A stretch of DNA of 64,000 nucleotides, taken from positions 578,558 to 642,557 of the forward strand of contig VXBM01000199.1 of NCBI GenBank assembly GCA_013400155.1. The letters are read 5' to 3'. The notes under the pieces are model-generated. The model did not search any database. It was not told the origin of the DNA and saw only the letters and a list, made by a program, of their open reading frames with translations. Positions 48,001 to 63,000 of this stretch are shown here, one piece after another. The position numbers and the translations under genes were made by a program. Origin of the DNA: Helopsaltes ochotensis (lineage: Eukaryota > Chordata > Aves > Passeriformes > Locustellidae). How positions within the stretch are numbered: the first letter of the stretch is position 1; each line of letters opens with the position of its first letter.

Positions 48001-51000
48001 CTTGGGACTCATTCTGGGAAGACATTGAGTGCCCTGCCTACAAATTGTGTGAATCAAGCAGGAGAGTGTGTGTGGTGAAGTTAGTGAAAGCAAGTGCTGT
48101 CCTTAGTTGGCTCTCTCTTAAGTCTAGAGACTGCTCCAGAGGTCAGCCAGTGCCAAATACTTCAGAAAATGCTGCTGTAATGAACCCATCTATGCTTTCT
48201 CCCAGACTAGAGGCCCTACTTAGTCTGTAATGATTCCCAAGGCAATCTGGGGCACGTTGCCAAGTAGCTTCAGGCAAACCCAGAATGAAGAGGGTGGAAT
48301 TAATAGGCTCTGAATATATTGAAGTTCGCATGGGCCAAAGCTGAATCTTCTGTATGTATTTAGATTTTTTTTTCATGCTTTAAATAATTGTGGTAGTGTA
48401 AAAAAGTCTTTTAAATGCATATATTCATTAAAAAAGCAAGATTACTAAATCTAATAACTTATGCCTTGTTAACTGAAGTTACTCAAGCCTAAGAATTTTA
48501 CACTTCCAGAAGCACGCAGAAAAATAAGTTTTCTACTGGATGGTATTTTTCCGTCTAAGCAATTTAGGATTATCTATCTAATTTAAAAATTAGAATGTGC
48601 TAACATTAGTTGTCTCTTTTCTCTATAAAGTGTACCTAAGCTTTCATCCAAAGTAGAGTGAAACAGAAATGGTTAGTAACACTCAATTCCACTCTGTGCC
48701 TTGTAATCTGCAACTATCCAATTTGTTTGTTACTTTAACAGAGAGCTTAAACTAAATTGAAATCTTGGATTAATCTTTTCTTTGGCAGTCCTGGCTTCAG
48801 CCTGACTTCAAGTAGGACAGAAAAGAGTTTCAGTAAGAATCCTGACTTGCTCCTGAACAACAATGGGCTGTTGGCAGTGAAGTAAATCTCTGAATATAGA
48901 AGCTGAAGAACCTACCTTNNNNNNNNNNTTTTTTTTGTTAAAACTAGATTTGACTCTGTCTCATGTACCATAGCATTTATTTAGCATATTTTTCTAATAT
49001 GTTCAATCATTCTTTTTTGTTGTTGTTGCCTCCTTGCTTCATTGGCTATGTCCTATAGACGTTCTTTGCTTCACATACCTTTAAAATTGTCAGACAAAGG
49101 TTTACTGAACCTCATTTGAACTGTGGGTTCAGTGAATGACTATTTGTGTATAAATTAGCTAAAAGAAAGGGTACATGTATTTAAAGAACTGTGTTTCATA
49201 GGAGATAAACAGTAGCTTTTTTGGATAATGTTAATATTTACTGAGTGCATTCCTAACCTATAGTGCAACTCACGTATTTCACCACTTTCTGTTAGGGACC
49301 CTGTTCAATTTAAAAAATGTCAGGCTGATTCACTTAAAACACAGAACAGGGAGGTATTCTACTGGACACTGTTACTGAGAGGGAATGAATCAAACAGTAC
49401 AAAATTACAGCTTTTTCTATTGATAGCTGATAGATCATCCTCATGAGTCTGATATGCAGAGCTTGCATATATTGTTTATAGGGCAGAGATTTATGAGAAT
49501 AGTATAGCTGATAAGGAAATATAGCCAGTTAAGGAAATAGTAAGCTTCAGACAAATACTCCAAAACTGCAAGAAGGAAATTAAGTTTATTTTTTAAGTTA
49601 CAGGGAAATCTAATGTCATACTTTAATTATTGCTAAAATCTTCACAGTTGTTTTTATATCAATACTTAGATGTCCAAACTAAAAATTAGAAATATGTCAT
49701 TTTTCAGCAGATGAGTACTCAGCTTTTTCTGGAAGTTTAGAATTGCCTTTATGCTGACTCACAACTACACAGAATCACTGATCCAAGTTTTGTTTGCTTT
49801 GAGTTTTCCATCTTCAACAGCCTTCTTTTTAGCACTCCAAAAATCACTTGGTTATGCTGTCAGTTCAGAAATATATCCATTTCTTAACTCAGTTATCTTG
49901 CCTCTCTTGGAGTTTGATAATGCTTTGCTTTTTCTTTAGTTCTTGGTAAAATGGTAACAGAATGGTCACTTTAGTGACCATTCATAGTAGTTTGAATATT
50001 TCTACTGTATAGGTAGAAAACACAGCTTTAGTTTGGCACTCTAATACTGGGTCTGATAAAACATGTTGTGAGTCTTGCAAATGAACCTGATGAAGACTGA
50101 CTGCTGTTGTTTTAAATATCAGTAGTTTGTGAGCTTCTCAGCAGAACAGAATTTTCAAAGTGTTGATAATCTGTAATGCTCAATCTTGGTGTTTTCCCTT
50201 TTTTCAGAGAGATTGTTGATAATACAGGCAAAGAAAATGGTATTGATCTAATAATGAGTGATAGGACCTACCACTTAATTGCTGAATCTCCTGAGGATGC
50301 AAGGTATGAAAATCATTTGGCCTATCTTTCCCTTTTAATTTCGTTTTTAGCCTCTATGCTATTCTTACTTTGGCTTCTCACTAATTTGTTTCTCTACTGT
50401 CACAACATATTCAGGCTGTGTTAAACATGTTGCATATAACACACTTTTTGAAAGGCTTGCTGAGGAGAAAACCTTGTGGCAGACAATTACTGGGGAGAGT
50501 CAGATTGCCAATGAAACTTTGCCTAGAATTGGCTGTTACCCATGTGTTACTAGCAACTTTCTGAAATACAATTTGTCTGTAGAGAGGCAGTCGTTAGCCA
50601 CTGATGCTTGGCTTGTGGATTTCTCTGCTGTGTTTGGCTGCATTGATCAAATAAATATTTGAGACCCTGTAGTCTGCCCAAAATGAAGCACTTTGTTCTT
50701 AGAGGTGGGATCTGTTTGTTTAAGCAGAACCTACAATTTTTTTTTTTAGATAGAAGTTCTAATGCAGTCACTGTATTTTAGAGCAAAAGCATATTGATGT
50801 AAGAGCGGTGTGTAAGAGAGTGCTTCCCTTTCTGCATATTTAAAAAGGGTCTTGCTTTTGTTGCTAAAGGATCCATATCTAACCATGGGGGAGGCAGGTG
50901 GGTGAGGAGCAAGTCTGACTTGTCAGATCAGTTGAAGAGAATCTTTAAAAAAATATCCCCATGCTACAGTTCATGCAAGATAATAATATGCTTGCCTATA

Positions 51001-54000
51001 AAAATCAAACATTTAAATAAAGTTAACTTAGTAATCAGAGCTTGCCTTGCCTAACCCATTGCCTTGCTCCCCAAGGCCAGAATACAGCGTGCCTTTGTCA
51101 ACATCACTTGAGCGCCTTTGCTCAGAAGCCTCAAAAGTTCTTTTGTATTCTGTTCTTTGCAAAGGTAGAATGCCCTCCTATATCGCAGGACCCTGAGTAC
51201 AGATGTAGATGTAGCAATGGAAAATCCCTCCTCATGTTTTGTAGGTATCCTGAAGTTATCCTTGAAATAATTCAGGAGCTTTCTAGCAGTTACTATTAAG
51301 ATTCTTTGGGGATGTAAGCATATTTTAAAATGAAGGCTTAGCTAAAGTCTGTTCTGCCAGATTTGTCTGCATGCCCTAGAGACCAATAAGCAATTATCAG
51401 CACACAGACTTGTCTGTTGCCGTGCATCTCCTTCATTTCTTTCTTAAAGGTGAGGGAGGAGACACTATACACTCTTGTTGTGTATAGTATGAATGACAAA
51501 CCATCCAGATTAAATTACCTTTTACCATTGTATTTCTTGTTTCTTTTTTCTCACTCATCCCAGAAGACTTAATGAGGAAGATGTGTAAGGATTTGCAGAC
51601 AGGCTTAAGTCAAAGCCTTGTTACAAAGCATTTTGAAAAGTGAAGTATGAATCATTGAGCTGTGTTTGGTCCATATCTGCTATTGAAAAAATATTTTGTA
51701 CCTGGGTTAGATCAGGATCTGAGGTTGCCTTTTGTTGAAATTAAGGGAAAAACCAAAAAAAACATGGCACAGGCCCCCAGAAGAGGAGTTACTATTATTG
51801 AAGAAGTAAGGCTTCAGTGGGCAGCCACTGCTGAGGGTTTATTCCTTTCAAATCCCTAGCCTTTTTCCATATTTCTGTGTTCTGGGACTCAGCTGAAAAA
51901 CAAAAGGACATCCTGAGAGGGAAGAAAGCAAAAATAAAGTCTGCCCTTTTCTTTTGCAAAGTGCCATGATTCATTTCATTTTCGTTGTTTACACAAAGAT
52001 TAAATGAAATCAGGAATACTCTGAATTGTTCTTTAAAATCCATCCATAAATTATCACTAGATGTGCATACAGTGCTCTGCACATTATTCTCTTTTTTTTT
52101 TTTTTGGTATTGAAATAGAAGTTTCACTTTAAATACATTTGCAATTCCTGAGCCCAGAAAGAAAAGCTGAATTTAATTTGTGGGAATTTTTTGGTAGGTG
52201 AGGCTTCGTTTTCTTCTGTTTCTTTACTTCAGCTTCAGCTTTTCTTCAGCTAGTGGTTTCTCCTCTCTAGATGACAGCTTCTCTCCTTTTCTCATGGCAT
52301 TGCCTTACATCCAGCAAAGTGTTAAGTACAACCTCTCTGTGGCTGTCTCTGAGTCTTAAAAAAAGAACCAGAACTAAATGTGTTCTCATCTGCTTTATGG
52401 TCTGGCACACTCAGTCTTTGTTTTTCTTCGTTGCTTGCTCTGTTTCTAATAAAAGTGTGAACCAATAATAAGAATTTAGGATATGGCAGTGGTGGTACTG
52501 TTTGACAGCCTACACATTTTTCCTCAAGCTATTTTAGCAGTTCAATTTCTAGAAATCTACATTTTGGGGAAACAGTTGGCTTCTGAATGCTGGAGTTAAG
52601 GAGGCAGCTCTTCAGTGTCCTAGGCAAAAAATTCCGTGACTAAAAGCAATTGCAGAAAAGATAACTTCATATTTAAGTCCAGTAGTTTTTGCAGTAGGTT
52701 GAGTGTTTGCTCAACCCTGTGCTGGCAGAGGAGATTCTGCAGGAAAGTGAGAAGTCTGTTTTAAAGGCTGGGCTTTTGAGCCCTTTGAAAGCTTGGCCCC
52801 AGGTGGTTTTCATTAGAATGGCAAATTCATATCTCAAAGAATGGCATTCAGGAACCTGTTGAACAGGCCAAGCTCTGCCCTTAGATTTCAGTGGGATTCC
52901 TTAGAGCAGTTGAGCTTTGTCGTAGACAAGTGCCAGAAGGATAGAGATTTCCCAGAAGCAGAAGGTGTGGTTGGAATTAAATCCATCTGCAATTGCTGCT
53001 CAGGACTAGGGGCTGAAGCACTGGAAATCTCTCTGCCACTTTTCCTGTTGTGGATACATGCAGTGCCACTGGAGTGGCACAAATTTGCTCATCCTTCCAG
53101 CAGCTGGATTTTTAGTGCTCCGTAGAGAACAAAAAACTGTAGAGGTATTTGCTTGAGGGTTTTATTCTTATTTCCCTCTCAGTTGTGCTTCTCAATAGAC
53201 TTGGGTGGTCTTTGCAGAAGTGTCACTGTAAGAAATTACTACCAGTCATGCTATCAGTGCAGCACAATTTATAATCTGAATGTTGGGATTCCCATTAAAG
53301 GCTTTGTGTGTATTCCAGATGAAACGTGTGGAATGTGTTACAAAGACTCTCCAAGCACTCAGATGTTTCAGTGTGCTTACAGCAGTTTTTCAGAGATGCC
53401 ACTTAGTGTACAAGGTACTTTTTGTCAGGAAGAAGGGTATGACACCAGCTTGGATGGGAGATCTGGAGGGGCTTGCTTGCACCCAGTGTTACTTGAACTG
53501 ACATAAAGCCCTGCTGCTTTTATGCCTGTTGACAAAAGGAATCTTAGGCAATTTCAAAAACCTGCAGAACCTGCTAGATCTCTGCAGAACAAAGGTGACA
53601 GAAGGCTTGTGCAGAGCCAAAATTTTACTTACACTGCTGCCTTTCTCTCCCCAGCCAGTGGTTCAGTGTACTGAGTCAAGTCCATGCGTCCACAGAGCAG
53701 GAGATCCGGGAGATGCATGATGAGCAGGCAAATCCACAGAATGCTGTGGTAAGTCTAAATCTGAAGAACTTTTCAAACCAAATATTTTTAGAAAACAGGG
53801 GCACTGTGGTGGCCACAGCTTCTGAGAGTCACAATCTACTTTGTTAAAATGTGGTGGTAGCTGTGTCATTGGCTAGAGCTTTCACATCCTTGGTCCTGTG
53901 GCTGTACAAGGAGAGTGTGAATTCTGATTCCTCTCCCATCATTCACCGTGATGCAAAATCACTGTTGGTTTGGGGGGTGTTTTTTTCTGGTCCACTTCAC

Positions 54001-57000
54001 ATCACAGTGTATGCTTGATTTTGAAATTTTGCAAGTATACTTTCAATGACTAAATTGAAAACCCAAGAGTTAAAAATATGAGATTTCTCTGATCCTGCCT
54101 TTATCATTCTGTATAACATACATTGGTAATTAATAGAACACATTTGGAACCTAATACCAAGCAAATGAAAACAAAAACTTCTGCTTAATGGTTTTAGAAG
54201 TTTGTTTTGAGAGGATGCCATTTATATTGGGATGGCAATTTTCAGTGAAAAATTCAAGCATGTTTGGAAGCATAGAAAAGAGCAGTTTCTGAGCTGCCTC
54301 CATCCTAACTACAAATAATCTTTTACTGGACCTATTCATCCAAGTCTCTTAGTTTTTCTCTCAGCAGTTTTAATGGTTAAGAGAAACTGATGCCCAAACC
54401 TGCAGTTCATTTTGCTTGATCAAAGCTGCTCCTTCTTTCTCCTGTCTCTCAGAAGAATACTGTGAGTAATGTAGTAGTGAATGTCTTCCTCATTTTCTGG
54501 TTGGATATTTGTTTATAGGGTACACTCGATGTAGGACTAATTGATTCTGTCTGCGCTGCTGACAATCCAGACAGGTAAGTCAGAACCATGCCTGGTGACT
54601 TTCTTTTTCTCCTGTCTAAAAAATCATCCAAAATCAGATACTTTAAACTTTAGTCTCTATACTCCACTGGCCAACCATGTATTAAAGTGATTCATTATTG
54701 CCCCCCTTTTCATAGCACCAAAAACCACCTATTAACCACATGTTAAAACATGGAATAGGAATGATGGTGCATTTGGGGGGGGCTTCAATAATTTCTGTGA
54801 CAAAGCTTCATACCTGAACTCTTCAGCTCCTAAAGTGACCCAAAACTGGAGGATTAAATATTTCTTTCATTTATACAAGTAATGTCCCTGAAAAAAAGAA
54901 CAGCTGATTTTTGAGTTCCTTAGTAATGTAGTAGGCAGAAAATTTCATTTTAATTTTTTTCTGTTCAGCTTGTCCTACATGAATGTTGTATTCTTCAGAG
55001 ATGAAAATTATTTCCCCAGAATAAAAATTCTTATAACAAAGAAGACAGTGCAGCATAAAAACAACAAAAATGTTGGGTTATTCTTAGTTCTTGAACTACT
55101 AATGGTGTTTAGGGAAATAAAAATATTATCTGGGTTCAGAGTAGGACTGGTTTATAAGGTTACTGGATGTAGGTGTTATTTGAATTGTAGGGGCTCACTC
55201 CAGTTTCTCCTTATTGTGTACACATGTAAAACAGCTGGTTTTAAGTTAGTGCTTTGTCCTTGGCCTGCCAAAACACAGATACCAGATGTAACAGTGATTT
55301 TACAAGCCTGGGTTTCCTAAACAATACAACACAAATGTCCAGAGCTTTCACAATTTTAAATCAGCATTTCTCCTGCATTAGGTAAATGCACTAAATTAAG
55401 CACTTCTCTTGTAAGCATTTTTCACATGGATTTTTTAGTCTTGTAGGAGATTCTGTGTTATATTTTGGGGGTTTGCTCCAGATGAAAAAATTAATGGTAG
55501 AGGGTTAAAGCAAGCATTGTAGGCTGAGGAACCTGCCTGTCTGATCCAGAGAGCCATCAGCACACTTGTCTTGGGCTAGTTCTTCATGCTTCAGTGAATC
55601 CTGGTGTAGGACTGGGTAAAAGCCAGACTCTCATTAAAAATAGATTCTATTCTCTGTGAATTGGGTTGCACTGCATTAAAAATAAAAGAACCCATGTTCA
55701 CACGCTGCTTTACTATAGACCTTTGTATACTGTAGCTTGCTTTAGCTAATGTAGCTACTGACTGAAGCAGGCCCTCTAAACAGATCTCACCCTGAAACAG
55801 TTCTGATTCACATGCAAAGCTGATTAAAGTTTGGAAATTTTTCTCAGCACACATTTATTTTGAGATACGACAAGTTGCAATTTGATGTGAACTTTCCCAC
55901 CATTCATAGCCCATGCATTTTGATGTGAATGTTAGATAACTGAGTCTTTTCAAATGCTTAATATTTTTCTTTAGGTGGTAACTATATAATGCATTAGAGG
56001 TGGACTGTATTTGTCTGGATAGAAAATGCAAACAATGAACAGTTTTTCTGATTATGGGGGGTGAGATAAACAGCATTCATGCTGATTATAAAGGCTGTTT
56101 CAATTGTCATTTATTTTCATAGGCCCAATTCATTTGTGATCATCACTGCTAATCGTGTTCTTCACTGTAATGCTGACACTCCTGAAGAGATGCATCACTG
56201 GATAACCCTGCTCCAGAGGTCAAAGGGGGACACTAGAGTGGAGGGGCAAGAATTCATTGTGAGGGGTAAGAACTGCGTGAGACAGTAAAAAGTAAATAAC
56301 ATCCATTATGCTTTGGAGAGATTGTTCCCACAATACAATGTGGGTAATATGCCAACATGATTAGTGTTGCAGCTCATCTTTGCTTGGTGGACTTCACTCA
56401 TAAATGAATACAGCTGAAATTACATCTTTGCTGTGCTGCGTAAGAAAACACTGTAATGATGACAAAAGTGTTTTTGTAACTTGACAAGATAATTCTTCTA
56501 GTGAAACATCAAAGTTGAAAGGTCTTTGTATTAATTTTATCTTTATAATTTCATTGTTTGAGAATTTTACTCGATGTTGTTTCATATATGAGCTTATTGA
56601 TTCACACAATGTTTTTGTTGTTGTTGAAAGCATACAACTAACTTTTAGCAACCTACTTTTGTCCAACTCTGTTCAAGAAAGGGAAGTGTGATTCAAATTG
56701 TGTCCTTAACAGGGTGGCTACACAAGGAAGTAAAAAACAACCCAAAGATGTCATCATTAAAACTAAAGAAACGTTGGTTTGTTTTGACGCACAATTCTCT
56801 GGACTACTACAAGAGTTCGGAGAAAAACGCTTTGAAACTGGGTACACTTGTCCTGAACAGCCTTTGCTCAGTGGTCCCACCTGATGAAAAAATCTTCAAA
56901 GAGACAGGTAATTGTTTGCTCTTGTTCAAGTATGTCTTCTGCTTCTAGCTAGTAATGCAAGAAACAATGCATATGAGTGTTTTAAATGGATTATTATGGA

Positions 57001-60000
57001 TGCAGTTCCATGAACAAATCCAGTTCTGAAGTCACTGAGGTGTTCCACAGGGAATTACTGGGTGAAAAACAAAGGTAATGTACAGAGGAGTAAAATTTGT
57101 TTTCACCAACATTAAAATTATCACAGACTGACGCTGCTGCCAAGTTAGTGTAAACACTTACGCTTACACATCAAAGACCTGGGAAAAGACATGGGTAGCA
57201 CTCTCCTCATACATTATTTTATGTGCTGAGGAACTATGACGGCCAACATTGGAGAAGGTATAGGGAGATGCAGAGTAAGAGTGCAGTTTGTGGTAACCTA
57301 CATACTACACCTGAGTCAGCTCCACTGTGCATTTTCAGAACTGGTTTTCAACTTGGAAGCGTCTGTTTGCAAATGAGAAGCGACTTGACAGTCCTGGATT
57401 ATCTCATTGGGGTCACTGACACTTCAAAGAGGCTTTCACTAGTGAAAAGATGAAACACATTTCCTTTTACTGAATCTGTTTCATAAAAAGGCTATACAAT
57501 GATGCAGAGAGAGAATTTAAACTGAAATGCTCTTCCTGTCATAGTTTCCACTTCATTGGTGTAAAATTAAAGACAGAGGAGGCAGTTTGTGCTTTATGCC
57601 TGTTTGTGCATGTGCCATGGACTATGAAAGACTCCGGCATACAAAACAAGTCTGTCTCAGATTTTCTTGTTACAGACAGGACTGGAGAAGTAGGGCCCAC
57701 AAGCTACAAGGACCTAAGATTACTCCACAGTATTAACAGTGTTGTCTTAGAGTGATTTTAGTAAGATTACTGGGTAAAATAGGGCTACATGATGTGTAGT
57801 TGTAGTCTGAGGCTACTCCTACTTCTTTAAAGGAGAAAAATCTCCTTTAATACCGCAGTATCTGTATTATGATACTTGATAACTCGCAGAACTTTAGTTC
57901 CTGAAAGACTGCCAGCGTGACCCAGGATGCAGCACTGGGTGCCTGCTGGGCTGCAGCTTGTATGATGACTGATTTTGCTGTTGTGCCAGGTTACTGGAAT
58001 GTGACCGTGTACGGACGCAAACACTGTTACCGCCTCTATACGAAATTGCTTAATGAGGCGACCCGCTGGTCGAGTGCCATCCAGAACGTGATTGACACAA
58101 AGGCACCCATTGATACTCCAACTCAGCAGCTTATTCAGGATATTAAGGTAGGCACAAGCAGGATGGTGGGGGGTGAGAAAGAACGGTTCCCTAATTCTTT
58201 GTTTTGGCTTTGCCATATTGGGTAATAAAGCAGAAAATTATGTTTTAATTACACAGTGACATGGACTAAAATTGTGAAACCCGAATGTGTTCTCTGACCT
58301 GATAAAGGAATTTCTGTCTAAACAGTGGAAGAGCAAATTTTGAAGTACAGCTTGGAGAGCAAGAGGGATAACTTTTTTTCATTAAAACAGTGACAAGTTT
58401 TACTGGTTTGTGTAAATTGACAGAAGAGGCTACACCTGGTAGAAGAGCACATTGTGAAGGTTCATGAGTTAGCAGACGTGTTTGGCTGAGTCCACAGTGA
58501 GCAGCACGCCAGGATGTGGACTAAACAGCTCTTTGGACTCTCTTTTTTTTTTTTTTTTTTTTTTTGTCATTATGGTCCTTTTCTGTTTTTTATGAAGCAT
58601 GGGCTAAGCATCTCATATCTCTGTGTGATGAGAAAAACATTCAATTAAATGCTTACTGTTTTATGATCTCTTTGGAGACAGCGCATGCACAGCCAGAGAA
58701 TGTCCTGGAGCTTTTTGCTGATGTGCGCTTATGAGAGAGGATGGTGATTCTCCCAAGAGACCAAAGAACTAGGCAAGAGGGGAGAGCTGCTACTGACCTT
58801 TTCCCTTAGAGAGTTCCACCTCTTCTCTCATGGAAAACAGGCATTAAGTCCTCAGTTCCGAGATTTGAATGCTGTTCTTCAGAGCAGGAGAAATATATGG
58901 AACTCCAGACTGATAGAAGAAGTGGTCACACATCTGTCAAACTTGCCTAAGAAGAACAGTAAGAGCAGTATTTGGATGTCAGAGTGGGTGCACCAGGTTT
59001 ACAGCAGCACTTTGGACTATTTTGTTTGGTAGCTCGTGCAGTTTCTAACTGAAAGGCCAATTAGTTATGCTGGAGAAATACCTTTAAATAAAACTTGAAT
59101 ACTAATGTCGTATTTCCCATTATGAATTACTGGAATGCAAATGAGTATAAAATGAAAACACACTTCAAAAATTGTTGATACTTCATTTGGGTGTCCTGCA
59201 GCTCTGCTGTAGTTTGGTTTTTTTTTACTGTACAGATAAAGCAAGGCCTATCCAAGGCCTGAGGTTAGCAGGTACTGAGCATTCATAGCCCACAGCATGC
59301 CATGGCAGCCACAGCACCCACAACTGGTTTTGCACCAAATAGTGTTGGTAAACACTGATTGCTCAGTTTTTATAAGCAACCTAAGGGCACAAAACATTGC
59401 ATTATTCTTAAAGCTGGACCCCAAGTACTGTTTTTTCTTACCCCAATAGGAAAACTGCCTGAATGCTGATGTGGTTGAACAGATTTATAAGAGGAATCCT
59501 ATTCTCCGTTACACTCATCATCCATTGCACTCACCATTACTGCCATTGCCGTATGGGGACATCAACCTAAACTGTAAGTTTTCCAATAACAGAACCACTT
59601 TTCCTTATGAAAGACTAAACCAGAGGATGGAATTTTTTAAGTCTACAGTGAAGTAATGGTGGCAAAATACATGTTTTTAATACAAATAGCCAAGTTTCCC
59701 TGTTCTCTTTTGTGAGAATAGCAGTTTGCCTAGCATAGGGCCATGGGCTTGTGCTGTTCCTGCAAGAATGTTACAGAAGGGAAGGTTGCCATTGCTTTCA
59801 GCAATACAGCTAAGAAGAATGAGTTTGAAAACTCTTGCACTGGAATAAGCAACCAAACTTGATTCATTTAGTATCCTTGAATCATATTCTCCTCCTCAAA
59901 TTATTGTTGCTTCCTACCCCATGCAGGTAGCTGCAGCAGCCACAGCTTTCAATTGACACGTATATGTTTTATCAGGTGGGATAGAAAGCCTTATTTATGG

Positions 60001-63000
60001 GAAATAACATTTATGAATGTACATGGTTTTAAAAAGTAATGCTTTGTTTAGTCCTGAAATTAGTATAATCATCTCTTTTAATCTTCTTGATTCAAACACT
60101 AATTTAGAAGTCTCTTTTGAATGGATGGTTCAGAGCTATTGATGATTGTGAACTTGGTGTCCTTAAAAAGGATTTGCTTACCTTAGTTTTCAACTGCATA
60201 TTAAATAAGATATTATTCAGACCACAAGTTTCATTCTTGGGAAGAGGGTGGGATGTTAATATGGAGTGTGATATGGCCCTTCAGCAGTGTGACTCGCTCT
60301 GAAAGAAAAACTCTCTGTCAAAAACCAATCAATCAAGATACAGCTTTTCAGTTATTAAATTTGGAAAAAATCTCAGTAGCAAATTGGCTCATAAAATGAG
60401 TTTGCATCATACATTTGAAATGGAAAATACAGATTCTAATAGCCTGCATAACAAGGGTCACAGAGTAGCATTCAGCAATTTCCACATCAAGCCTGAGTGC
60501 TTTTTCTTTCATATCTCAGTCTAAACACATTTCTCCCAATATTTCTTTTGTAGTGCTGAAAGACAAAGGCTACACAACTCTGCAGGATGAAGCCATCAAG
60601 ATATTTAATTCTTTACAGCAGCTGGAGTCTATGTCTGATCCCATCCCTATAATCCAAGGTATCCTCCAAACAGGACATGATTTACGACCTCTCCGAGATG
60701 AGCTCTACTGTCAGCTCATCAAGCAAACCAATAAAGTGCCTAACCCTGGGAGCGTGGGGAACCTCTATAGTTGGCAAATACTCACCTGCATGAGTTGCAC
60801 ATTTCTGCCCAGTCGCAGCATCCTCAAATATCTCAAGTTTCATCTCAAAAGGTGAGAATCTTTGATCTACTAAAGCACTACAACTTGTAACAGTGTTATA
60901 TATCTAGAAGTGAGACTCAAAGATGTATTCACTTAGCAAACCGGCTATGCCAAACAGTAAATCTAAAACCAAAATGTTATGGGAAAAACGTGTGTGAGTT
61001 GGTCTGGATGGAATTACATTTGAAGAATCAAGCAAAATGCCACTGAGTTCAATGCACATTTTGTTAATGTTGGCAAAAGGGGCACTGTATAAACTTAAAT
61101 GACTTTCAGCCCATATCCCCAGGTCCCATTCTCAACTGCCCAAACCAACCTGTTAAAAATTCTTCATCCCGCTTACCTTAATTTTATGAGATATGCATCA
61201 TGCACAAAAAAAAATATTATCATATTTAAAGATGTATTTGAGGTACAAACCTGTGATTGCAAATCTGATTTTAAATTATTAGTGAACATTAAATAATAAT
61301 AAATCACTGTTGGCAGTTCAGCATTAACCAGAATGTGGAGCTCCTCTTGCTGTGATGCAATGGAAGAATGCAGAGTGTGTCATTAGGAAAGTTAGTCCAC
61401 CAACAAACTCAATAATTTAAAAGTTTTGTCTGTATTTGGAGCATGTCAATTAAATAGTGTACTGGATACAGAAATACTCTTAGGGGAGAAAAATTCTCAA
61501 ATAAGCAAACTTCATAGACTAGCAGCTTAAAGTAATACCTTTTGTCTCCCAGGGTTCGTGACCAGTTTCCAGGAACTGAAATGGAGAAATATGCACTTTT
61601 TACTTATGAATCTCTGAAGAAAACCAAATGCAGAGAGTTTGTGCCATCGCGAGATGAAATAGAAGCACTGATTGGCAGGCAGGAGATGACATCCACAGTT
61701 TATTGCCATGGTGGGGGCTCCTGTAAGATTACAATCAACTCACACACTACAGCTGGAGAGGTGAGAAATGGTGACAGAATGTTTTTGGAACAATATCAGC
61801 GTATCCCTTTACATGCCAGTCCCAGGCAGCAGTAGTGTAACACTTCGGAAGCACTGGGGCTTTCTCTGCCAGCCTTTCCTTTCTGGGAAGGAAAGGCTTC
61901 CAGTGCTGTCCCTCCCTGCAGTATGTTCTGGAGAAATCCCTGCCATAAAAACTGTCTTTGAGCCGCAGAGGATTACCCAGCTGTAGTTTGTTCTTACAGG
62001 AAGAATTACAGGAAAGACTAAGCAACTAGGCAGAGAGCATTATTGGAAAAACTTTAGTAGGCATTGGTGTGTATGAGAGCCAAGCTGCTTCCTAAAACTG
62101 GAAGACTCTTGCTGAGTTGGTGAAATACAGGGGGTTATATCTGGCCAGGAGATAGCACATACGTATCCTGAAAGAATAAAAATTACAGTGGAATTTGACA
62201 ATGATTAATAATGCTGACGACAATGATTAATGATGAGGACAAGTTAATAATGTTTTAGCCTAATGTAGAACGTAGCTCTAATTTTTTTCTAAGTATCTGT
62301 CTTACTCTGTGATACTGTTTTTCCATGCTATTGTTTTTTCATGTGCTGTTTTTCATTAGGTGGTTGAAAAGTTAATTCGTGGCTTGGCCATGGAGGATAG
62401 CAGAAATATGTTTGCTTTGTTTGAATACAACGGAACTACTGATAAAGCAATTGAAAGCAGAACCATTGTAGCTGATGTCTTAGCAAAGTTTGAAAAGTGA
62501 GTGTACCTCTCCTCCAATCTTCACTCTAATAAGTAGCAATTTAATAAATTTCCAATGTCAGTAATGCTGAATTTTCTCTTTGACTTGCTCGTTTGTGATG
62601 ATGCAGCTGAATTGGACACATGGCCATTTCTGGAACAAAGGATCTCTTTTTTAGTTTTCTTAAAAGGCTTAATAGCCACCTATCCACTTGTGTTGGTATT
62701 CCTCTGTCCTGACACCAGTAGAGTAGCATTTCTCATCACTACTTTACACATTTTCTTTTCCACTACTACAGAATTTTCCACCATTACTGGCAACGTGGCT
62801 GTGATAACCGATCTCCAGGCAGTCAGTGCCATTCTGTTATCTAACTTCACATGGGAAGTCACAGTACAGCTCACAACATTTCTCTTACCAGTAAAATTGA
62901 AACCACCCATAGTGCTGTAGTAAGAAAATGTAATACAAGCCTAAATACCTGTTTGTCATCCTTACTTTTTATGCATGGCAATCAACCCCCTTTATCCACA

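Larger units (their letters stand above)
47954..50207 (+). other. MYO10 intron e23-e24, with a candidate cassette exon and a sequence gap
   Basis: 2.25-kb AT-rich intron that interrupts PH2. It contains a 93-base segment with exon-like properties at 48789-48881, ten N at 48919-48928, and a perfect hairpin at 49960-49983. Confidence 0.75.

Noticed and set aside
53153..53506. 117-codon open frame with about ten cysteines and a hydrophobic start, resembling a small secreted protein
   Set aside because: It lies wholly inside a MYO10 intron, has no recognisable Cys spacing, no promoter or poly-A context, and using its acceptor as an exon would give a stop within a few codons.
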